A DNA stretch of 64,000 nt from Stutzerimonas xanthomarina DSM 18231. GTDB taxonomy: Bacteria; Pseudomonadota; Gammaproteobacteria; Pseudomonadales; Pseudomonadaceae. Below are positions 58,148-64,000 of this stretch, piece after piece; position 1 is the stretch's first letter; every line of letters begins with the position of its first letter. The position numbers and the translations under genes were made by a program. Location of the stretch: NCBI RefSeq assembly GCF_900129835.1, contig NZ_FQXA01000006.1, forward strand, positions 285,313 to 349,312, read 5' to 3'. The notes below the pieces were generated by a model. It did no database searches. It had not been told where the DNA came from and saw only the letters and a list, made by a program, of their open reading frames with translations.

Positions 58148-60163
58148 ATGACCCTGCGCCAGCGCCTCGAAAACCTTCCGGTCGGCCGCAAGCTGCTTAT
58201 CGCTCTGCTCGTGCTGCTGGCAACCTTGCTGCTGATATCCAATCTGACCTTTATTAGCGCGGCCTACTGGATCTCGCGACAGAGCGTCGCGCCCCAGGCA
58301 ATGCATACGCTCGGGGCGCTGTTCGCCACGCCCGAGCTGAGCCATCGGGCCCTGCAATCCAAAGCGGCAGCGGATGAGCTACTGGGGAAACTGAACGACT
58401 ATGCACCGCTGCGGGCCGCCGTGGTTTATGACCCTACCGGGCGCAGCCTGGCGGAACTGTATCGCGGCGATCCGCTGGACTTGCCGCAGCAGGTAGACGG
58501 GTTGCCAGCGTGGCAGAACGGCGAGATGCGCGCCAACCTGCTGATCGAACTGCCCCAGGCCGCGGGGCCGCCAGGCCATCTATTGATTGTCGCCAGCAGC
58601 GAACTGCCAGGCGCGTTCTACACCGGCACCTTTACCGCCAGCCTCGCGATCCTGCTGGCCAGTCTGCTGTTATGGGTATTGGTGGCCAGACAGATTCGTC
58701 GCCTGATCACCCGGCCGATCCGCGACCTGGAAGCCCTGTCCCGCCAGGTGACCCGCGATGAGGACTACTCTCTACGGGCAACACCGAAAAACCAGGACGA
58801 AATCGGCCACTTGGCCGATGCGTTCAACACCATGCTGTCGCGCATGGAGGCCCGCGAGCAACAGCTCAAGCGCGCCCGCGATGAGGCCCAGGAAGCCTTC
58901 GATCACGCCCAGGGCCTGGCCGAGGAAACCCGCCACTCCAACCGAAAACTGGAACTGGAAGTACAGGTTCGCAGCAAGATCGAAAAGAAACTCACCGGCT
59001 TCCAAAACTACCTGAACAGCATCATCGACTCGATGCCCTCGGTGCTCATCGCGCTGGACGAACAGCTCTACGTGACCCAGTGGAATCAACAGGCCAGCGC
59101 GCTATCCGGAACATCCATCGACGACGCGCTGAACCAGCCGGTGTTCATCGCCTTCGAACCGCTGCGTCCGTTCCTCACGCAGATCCGCCGGACATCCGAA
59201 CATCACCAGGTCGAGAAGATCGAACGCGTCACCTGGGCCTTTAATGACGAGCCTCGGCATTACGCATTGACGCTGTATCCGCTGATGGGCGGCGGCGGGC
59301 GTGGCGTGGTGATCCGCATCGACGACATTACAGAGCGGATAAATATGGAAGAGATCATGGTGCAGTCAGAGAAGATGCTCTCGGTTGGCAGCCTCGCCGC
59401 CGGAATGGCGCACGAGATCAACAACCCGCTCGGCGCTATCCTGCACAACGCACAGAACATCCGCCGACGTCTGTCCCCTGATCTGGAGCGCAACCGAGAA
59501 GCCGCTGATGAAACCGGCGTTTTGCTGGAAGCGGTGAACCAGTACCTGCAACGACGCGAAATACCGCAGCTGCTCGACGGCATTCAGCAGGCAGGCTCGC
59601 GCGCAGCCAAGATCGTCAGCCACATGCTCACCTTCACCCGGCTCAGCAACCGCCAACTGGCGGAATGTCAGCTGGCGGTGCTGGTCGATCAGGCGCTGGA
59701 AATCGCCGGCAATGACTTCGCACTGATCGAAGGCTTCGATTTTCGCGCCATCGAAATCGTCCGCGATTTCGACCCGCAGATTGACCGGGTGCCCTGCATC
59801 GGTAACGAACTCGAGCAGGTATTGCTGAATCTGCTGAAAAACGCCGCACAGGCCATCCATCAGAAACCGGAGCGAGCCCGCGGGCAGATCACTCTGCGCA
59901 CACGCCTGAACCCACCCTGGGCCGAGATTCAGGTCGAAGACAACGGCGGCGGCATTCCGGAAGCGATCCGCAAGCGAATCTTCGAGCCGTTTTTCACCAC
60001 CAAAGAAGTGGGTCAGGGAACCGGGCTGGGGCTTTCCGTTTCGTATTTCATCATCACCAACAATCACAAGGGCCAGATGGAAGTGCAATCCAGGCCGGAC
60101 CAGGGCACCTGCTTTACCCTGCGCTTGCCGCTGGTCTCGCCGAGTGAACCCACCAATAGCTGA
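58148..60163 (+). CDS. Membrane sensor histidine kinase (HAMP-PAS)
   Basis: The 671-residue kinase has a first membrane segment (about 17-37), a periplasmic domain of about 130 residues, a second membrane segment (about 160-180), HAMP, a coiled coil, a PAS domain (about 290-400, IIDSMPSVLIALDEQLYVTQ) and the kinase core. The phospho-acceptor is H422 in AAGMAHEINNPLGAIL; N, G1 and G2 boxes (NELEQVLLNLLKNAAQAI, DNGGGIPE, GTGLGLSVSYF) are intact. The HEINNP H-box and loose G-rich core fit the NtrB-like/HisKA class. Stimulus unknown. No receiver domain is fused; the protein encoded at 56223 is a candidate partner. Confidence 0.88.
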   Translation: MTLRQRLENLPVGRKLLIALLVLLATLLLISNLTFISAAYWISRQSVAPQAMHTLGALFATPELSHRALQSKAAADELLGKLNDYAPLRAAVVYDPTGRSLAELYRGDPLDLPQQVDGLPAWQNGEMRANLLIELPQAAGPPGHLLIVASSELPGAFYTGTFTASLAILLASLLLWVLVARQIRRLITRPIRDLEALSRQVTRDEDYSLRATPKNQDEIGHLADAFNTMLSRMEAREQQLKRARDEAQEAFDHAQGLAEETRHSNRKLELEVQVRSKIEKKLTGFQNYLNSIIDSMPSVLIALDEQLYVTQWNQQASALSGTSIDDALNQPVFIAFEPLRPFLTQIRRTSEHHQVEKIERVTWAFNDEPRHYALTLYPLMGGGGRGVVIRIDDITERINMEEIMVQSEKMLSVGSLAAGMAHEINNPLGAILHNAQNIRRRLSPDLERNREAADETGVLLEAVNQYLQRREIPQLLDGIQQAGSRAAKIVSHMLTFTRLSNRQLAECQLAVLVDQALEIAGNDFALIEGFDFRAIEIVRDFDPQIDRVPCIGNELEQVLLNLLKNAAQAIHQKPERARGQITLRTRLNPPWAEIQVEDNGGGIPEAIRKRIFEPFFTTKEVGQGTGLGLSVSYFIITNNHKGQMEVQSRPDQGTCFTLRLPLVSPSEPTNS

Positions 60164-60177
60164 ATCAAGGAATCCCG

Positions 60178-60768
60178 ATGGGCAACCGACTTTCGAAAAT
60201 CTACACCCGTACCGGTGACGCCGGCGAAACCGGCTTGGCCGATGGCCGCCGTGTGCCCAAAGATCATCCACGAATCGAGGCAATGGGCGAAATTGATACC
60301 CTCAACAGCCAACTTGGCCTGTTGTTGGCGGAGCTCGCCGAAGGCCAGGTCCGCTGGCCACAACTGGCCGAGCTGATCGAGGTGTTGAGCCCTTGCCAGC
60401 ATCGCCTGTTCGACCTGGGTGGCGAGTTGGCGATGCCCGAGTATCAAGCGTTGACGACCGTCGAGGTCGAGCGTCTGGAAGCGGCAATCGACCATTGGAA
60501 TCAGGAACTGGGACCGCTGGAAGATTTCATCATGCCGGGTGGTTCGCGACTGATTGCCCTGGCCCATCTGTGCCGGAGCATGGCGCGTACCAGTGAGCGC
60601 CGCTGCCAACAACTCAACGCCATCGAGCCGCTGCGCGCGGTCGGTCTGGCTTATCTCAACCGGATTTCGGATCTGTTTTTCGTGGTGGCCCGGCTGATCG
60701 CACGACGTCAGGGTTGCGCCGAAATCCTCTGGCATGCTGCCGACGCACCCGCCAATGCCGATGCCTGA
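60178..60768 (+). CDS. Cob(I)alamin adenosyltransferase, PduO type
   Basis: The 196-residue enzyme moves the adenosyl group of ATP to cobalamin, making coenzyme B12. It has the N-terminal ATP motif KIYTRTGDAGETGLADGRR and FIMPGGSRLIALAHLCRSMARTSERR near the middle, all typical of the PduO family. It starts 15 bases after the histidine kinase with AAGGA before the ATG and overlaps the next gene by up to 35 bases, so the three are likely one operon. Confidence 0.92.
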   Translation: MGNRLSKIYTRTGDAGETGLADGRRVPKDHPRIEAMGEIDTLNSQLGLLLAELAEGQVRWPQLAELIEVLSPCQHRLFDLGGELAMPEYQALTTVEVERLEAAIDHWNQELGPLEDFIMPGGSRLIALAHLCRSMARTSERRCQQLNAIEPLRAVGLAYLNRISDLFFVVARLIARRQGCAEILWHAADAPANADA

Positions 60769-61786
60769 GCCAACGCGGCGGCGCGAGCGCGTCATCGACG
60801 GGATGCACGCCGCGTGGGAAGTCCTGATCGTCCTGCTGGTGTGCATCAACCTTGGATTGATCCTGTTCGATAGCCTGTTCATCCTGCAGCCGATCAACGA
60901 CGCACTGGCCGAATGGGCTCCTGTCCTGCATCAACGCTACGACACGCTGATTCACCAGAACTTCCAGCACATCGACCTCGCCTTCGTCGCGATATTCATC
61001 TTCGACGTGCTGCTGGGCTGGACCGTCGCATTGTTCGAACGCCGCTACGCACGCTGGTACTACTACCCCTTCGCTCACTGGTATGACGTGCTCGGCTGCA
61101 TTCCGTTGAGCGGCTTCCGCTGGTTGCGCGTGCTGCGGATCGGCAGCCTGCTGATCCGCCTGCAACGGCTGGGGCTGATCGACATACGGCGCTGGGCGGT
61201 GTTCGGTCTGGTCAACCGCTACTACCTGCTCCTGCTCGAGGAATTGTCTGATCGCGTCATGGTTCGGCTGTTCAGCCGCATGCAGCAGGAGATCGGGGCC
61301 AGTGACGACCTCTCCCGCCGCCTGTTGCAGGAGGTCGTCAGGCCGCGTAAGGAGCGATTGCTCAACGACCTTTCTCGCCGCATGCACAGTATGTTGGAGA
61401 GCGGTTACCGGGATAATCGCGGCGCCATCGAAGGTTATGTGGGCGGACTGATCCACCAGGCGCTGCTGAACAACCCTGAGGTGATCCGGTTGCGTCGTCT
61501 GCCTATGGGGGGACGGGTCGCCGATACGCTGGACGAAGCGCTCGCCGACATTGCCGCGCAACTCCTTCAAGGCGCTGCCGAAGGACTCCAGAGCCCGCAA
61601 TTTCGACGACTTGCACGAAACCTGGCGGACGAGTTCTTCGAGGCCTGGGTCTACCAGGACGAAAACACCGACCTGGCGCTCGAAGAACTGCTGGTAGACG
61701 TCATCGAAGTGCTTAAACAGCAGGTGTTGGACCGGCGCTGGAGCCGGTTCGTCGGCCCCGTTCAGCCACCCTCGCCGCCAGGCTAG
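60734..61786 (+). CDS. Ion-channel-like membrane protein, function unknown
   Basis: The 350-residue protein has three or four membrane segments in residues 20-165 and resembles the voltage-sensor part of ion channels. One segment reads FRWLRVLRIGSLLIRLQRLG, with arginine at roughly every third position, as in S4. No pore loop with GYG is visible. The C-terminal half (about 165-350) is hydrophilic and helical with many paired charges. Start codons at 60734, 60755 and 60761 are all possible; the first overlaps the adenosyltransferase gene by 35 bases. Similar proteins in pseudomonads carry no assigned function. Confidence 0.7.
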   Translation: MLPTHPPMPMPEPTRRRERVIDGMHAAWEVLIVLLVCINLGLILFDSLFILQPINDALAEWAPVLHQRYDTLIHQNFQHIDLAFVAIFIFDVLLGWTVALFERRYARWYYYPFAHWYDVLGCIPLSGFRWLRVLRIGSLLIRLQRLGLIDIRRWAVFGLVNRYYLLLLEELSDRVMVRLFSRMQQEIGASDDLSRRLLQEVVRPRKERLLNDLSRRMHSMLESGYRDNRGAIEGYVGGLIHQALLNNPEVIRLRRLPMGGRVADTLDEALADIAAQLLQGAAEGLQSPQFRRLARNLADEFFEAWVYQDENTDLALEELLVDVIEVLKQQVLDRRWSRFVGPVQPPSPPG

Positions 61787-62556
61787 TTACGGTTTGCGGC
61801 GGCAAGCCCTTCCCGCTGATCAAGTCGAGCCCCGACCACCATCTCGGTCGCCCAATTGACCAGAATGTCGGTGTAGGCCTTCTGGCAGCAATCGCTGGTC
61901 AGCGCATGATCGGCGCCGAGAATGATCCGGTGCGTCAGCGAGTGCGTCTGATGGAAGGCGGCGCGATAACTCATGATGGTGCTGTGCGGGACCAGATGAT
62001 CGTGCTCGGACTCGACGATGAGCACGTCGCCGCGGAATTCGGCACAAGCGGCCAGTGCGCGGTTTTCTTCAGGCACGACACGTCTGCCGCGCAGCTGATT
62101 GAGCAGATCCCGATTCAACTGACGCTTGGGTACCATCCAATCATCGTCGCCGTACAGCGCTGGCACCCGCATGGCCAACCACTTTACCGGCCGTAACGCA
62201 GTCAGCAGTGCTGCCAGGTAGCCACCGTAGCTGGTCCCCACTACGGCGATGGCCGACGGGTCGATATTGGGGTGCTGTGCCAGAAGATCATAGGCAGCGA
62301 GCAGATCGTTCAGGTTCTGCTCGCGGGTCACGGTCTGCTGCTGCGCCAGCGTCAAGGCATGCCCCCGCAAATCAAAGGACAAGCAGATGCACCCCAGGCC
62401 AGCGATGCCGCGGGCACGTGTCAGGTCACGCTCCTGGCTGCCTCCCCAGCCATGGACGAACAACACGCCAGGCAGCTTGGTAGGGGGTGACAGGAAAGTG
62501 CCGGCAATGTGCTCGTCATCAACAAGGATGTCTATGCATTCACTTTGGGTCGCCAT
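61783..62556 (-). CDS. Alpha/beta hydrolase (dienelactone hydrolase/peptidase-like)
   Basis: The 257-residue protein has the alpha/beta hydrolase catalytic set: nucleophile elbow GTSYGG, acidic residue in ESEHDHLVP, and histidine in GADHALTSD, with the oxyanion block LFVHGWGGSQERD. It resembles the S9-peptidase/dienelactone hydrolase group with a short cap. Substrate unknown. Its start overlaps the end of the DUF3182 gene by 17 bases in the same direction, so the two work together or at least are made together. The stop overlaps that of the convergent ion-channel-like gene by 4 bases. Confidence 0.82.
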   Translation of the reverse strand: MATQSECIDILVDDEHIAGTFLSPPTKLPGVLFVHGWGGSQERDLTRARGIAGLGCICLSFDLRGHALTLAQQQTVTREQNLNDLLAAYDLLAQHPNIDPSAIAVVGTSYGGYLAALLTALRPVKWLAMRVPALYGDDDWMVPKRQLNRDLLNQLRGRRVVPEENRALAACAEFRGDVLIVESEHDHLVPHSTIMSYRAAFHQTHSLTHRIILGADHALTSDCCQKAYTDILVNWATEMVVGARLDQREGLAAANRN

Positions 62557-63667
62557 AGCCTTCTACCGTTATGTATTTGGTGATGAAACCGACCTCGGTA
62601 TCTTCGCCTCGGAACAATACGGTCGCATCGGACGGGACGGCCTGTGACTCACCATAAACCTCAACGGTCGAGGCTCGCACTGCACCGCTTTCACCCCCAA
62701 TGAACGCTTCAAGCGCGGCTATTTCGGCGCCACTTGCGCCACCGACCCGCCAGGACTGCTCCAGTACCCCCGAACAAGCACGACCGCGCCCGTCCACTCC
62801 CTGAGCAATGTCGTAGTTACGACGGGACGCGAAAAAACCGCGGAAGCACGCCGAGGCGGCTTCGTCGTAGACCTGCGCCTGCGTAATGGCCAGTCGGGCC
62901 TTTTCCGGCAGATCGAGCCTGAGCAAGGCCTCGAAGTCACCGTCGGAAACAACGAGGTCCGAGCCGCCGTAAACCATCTCGCCAGAATTGTCAGGCGTCA
63001 GCCGCTGGGTGCCGTAGTAGCTGAGTGTTCGCCCCGCCACCCGGATCTGTCCAACGCTGAAAGTCGTCACGTGTTCCAGATTGGCCTCGAGCACCAGCCC
63101 GTACTGGGCCATCTCTTTTACATCAACGTGCTCCAAGGCGCGATCCAGCTGCTGCTCGGTATTGATGCGTTCCTGCCCTCTTCCGCCCGTGGCCCGAACT
63201 GGCTTTAGCCTCAATGAACCTTCATGCAACAACCGTCGGCCGGCTTCGCGGGCATCTTCAAGCGAAAACACGCTGTAGCCTGGAAGCACGCTGCCGGTGA
63301 CGCGGGCGGCAAAGTCGCGAGACCAGCCAAACGGCGCATCCGCATCCGGCCGCACCAGCGGATGCGTTATGGCCTTGGTTTCAATGAACGCCTGAGGCAC
63401 CACGCCGCCGAACAGGTCCTCTTCATCATCGAGGCCCAACTCACGGGCCGCGTCTGTGCCGATAATGGTGCCGGAGGGCAAGAAATAAAGCGGGTGTGAA
63501 TACTCGATGGTTCTGTCGAACTCACCGAGAAAGGTCAGGCCTTTAACGGTAGCCAGACGCTTGGCCAGATGCTCATGCACGGCCCTTTCATGTTTGGGAT
63601 CTCTAGACCGGTTGGCCAGTGTCACTACCGCCCCGCGGGGAATTTGCGGCGCATCCGCATCGATCAT
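62540..63667 (-). CDS. DUF3182 protein with ATP-grasp-like features
   Basis: The 375-residue form starts MIDADAPQIPRGAVVTLANR. The stretch LRLKPVRATGGRGQ near residue 160 looks like the ATP-grasp lysine and glycine-rich loop, followed by YGLVLEANLEHVTTFSVGQI, like the second nucleotide-binding strand. The family (DUF3182) has no known activity; a carboxylate-amine ligase is an inference. ATG 63667 is preferred with GGAG (9 bases upstream); an earlier ATG at 63697 is in frame. Coupled with the alpha/beta hydrolase gene by a 17-base overlap. Confidence 0.75.
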   Translation of the reverse strand: MIDADAPQIPRGAVVTLANRSRDPKHERAVHEHLAKRLATVKGLTFLGEFDRTIEYSHPLYFLPSGTIIGTDAARELGLDDEEDLFGGVVPQAFIETKAITHPLVRPDADAPFGWSRDFAARVTGSVLPGYSVFSLEDAREAGRRLLHEGSLRLKPVRATGGRGQERINTEQQLDRALEHVDVKEMAQYGLVLEANLEHVTTFSVGQIRVAGRTLSYYGTQRLTPDNSGEMVYGGSDLVVSDGDFEALLRLDLPEKARLAITQAQVYDEAASACFRGFFASRRNYDIAQGVDGRGRACSGVLEQSWRVGGASGAEIAALEAFIGGESGAVRASTVEVYGESQAVPSDATVLFRGEDTEVGFITKYITVEGYGDPK

Positions 63668-63845
63668 TGAGGCTCGCTCCATGGACTGCTGGTACATGCA
63701 CGGCGAGCGGTCGATAGCCGCCCGTTTCGCTTGTTATCACCTGAGCCAAAGCGGCTCCGGTGTAATCAGATAGACCCTGGATATCGGCTATCTATCCTTC
63801 GAATCCGATCCAGAGTCGAACGGGACAGCGGCAGCCAGAAACAAG

Positions 63846-63882
63846 AAAGGGGAGCAGACCGACGTCTGCTCCCCTTCTTTTT
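63846..63882. terminator. Terminator at the end of ahpF, possibly bidirectional
   Basis: AAGGGGAGCAGAC-CGAC-GTCTGCTCCCCTT followed by TCTTTTT on the plus strand and by TTCTTG on the minus strand. It lies 17 bases beyond the ahpF stop. The 63698-63845 stretch holds nothing else recognised. Confidence 0.85.
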
Positions 63883-63892
63883 ACTTCGACGC

Positions 63893-64000
63893 TCAGTCTT
63901 CGACGGAGCTGCGGATCAGGTGATCAAAAGCGCTCAGCGAGGCTTTAGCCCCCTCGCCAACCGCGATGACGATCTGCTTGTACGGCACCGTGGTGACGTC
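63893..64000 (-). CDS. ahpF: Alkyl hydroperoxide reductase subunit F, C-terminal end
   Basis: The last 35 codons of a gene that runs off the right edge on the minus strand. They read [20 protein letters not shown] followed by [15 protein letters not shown], which matches the AhpF ending ([20 protein letters not shown] then LSAFDYLIR). AhpF is the flavoprotein disulfide reductase that reduces the peroxiredoxin AhpC with NADH. The catalytic parts are outside the window. A strong terminator follows. Confidence 0.9.
   Translation of the reverse strand, partial: DVTTVPYKQIVIAVGEGAKASLSAFDHLIRSSVED

Overview
The window is high-GC bacterial DNA that reads as a Pseudomonas chromosome, most likely of the stutzeri group (Stutzerimonas). 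Support comes from the GroESL sequence, AmpG, the LivF C-terminus, the imelysin/di-heme oxidoreductase iron locus, and three families of short palindromic REP repeats typical of pseudomonads. No tRNA, rRNA, insertion sequence, prophage or CRISPR array was seen. Both ends cut genes: livF on the left, and on the right the last 35 codons of an ahpF-like gene on the minus strand.

Bases 1-25.7 kb hold a purine catabolism locus that appears complete. It encodes 8-oxoguanine deaminase, xanthine dehydrogenase (xdhA, xdhB, xdhC), guanine deaminase, the membrane urate oxidase PuuD, hydroxyisourate hydrolase (uraH), OHCU decarboxylase (uraD), allantoinase (puuE), allantoicase (alc) and ureidoglycolate lyase (allA). 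Three NCS2 nucleobase permeases and a Tsx-type outer membrane channel would supply substrate. Together these convert guanine, xanthine and urate to glyoxylate and urea. A nucleoside 2-deoxyribosyltransferase-like gene, a decayed chaA antiporter gene, a LysE exporter and a CPA2 cation/proton antiporter sit among them.

Two control layers are visible in the DNA. A palindrome TTGTRYACAA occurs in the control regions of the GntR regulator gene, the first NCS2 permease, uraH/puuE and the third NCS2 permease. Weaker matches precede a CACHE-type chemoreceptor gene at 27.8 kb. A second motif, TTGAC-N6-GTCAG, resembles the RutR operator. It occurs twice before xdhA and once before the first permease, and a RutR-like TetR regulator is encoded at 28.2 kb.

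Bases 25.9-42 kb carry signalling and iron genes. They include the chemoreceptor, the TetR regulator, a GGDEF-EAL protein with a degenerate GGDEF site, a spermidine synthase-fold protein, a PAS-GAF-GGDEF diguanylate cyclase, a LemA/GIDE membrane pair, a probably Fur-controlled imelysin/di-heme oxidoreductase/imelysin/DUF1513 operon and a second chemoreceptor.

Bases 42-64 kb are mostly core genome. They carry an RND efflux pump without an outer membrane partner, groESL with a sigma-32-like promoter, fxsA, a HugZ-like protein, an SDR dehydrogenase, a DUF481 outer membrane protein, an alkyltransferase-like protein, ampG, mscS, yajQ, a receiver/degenerate-GGDEF protein coupled to a PanE-like reductase, a histidine kinase, a PduO-type adenosyltransferase, an ion-channel-like membrane protein, an alpha/beta hydrolase and a DUF3182 protein.
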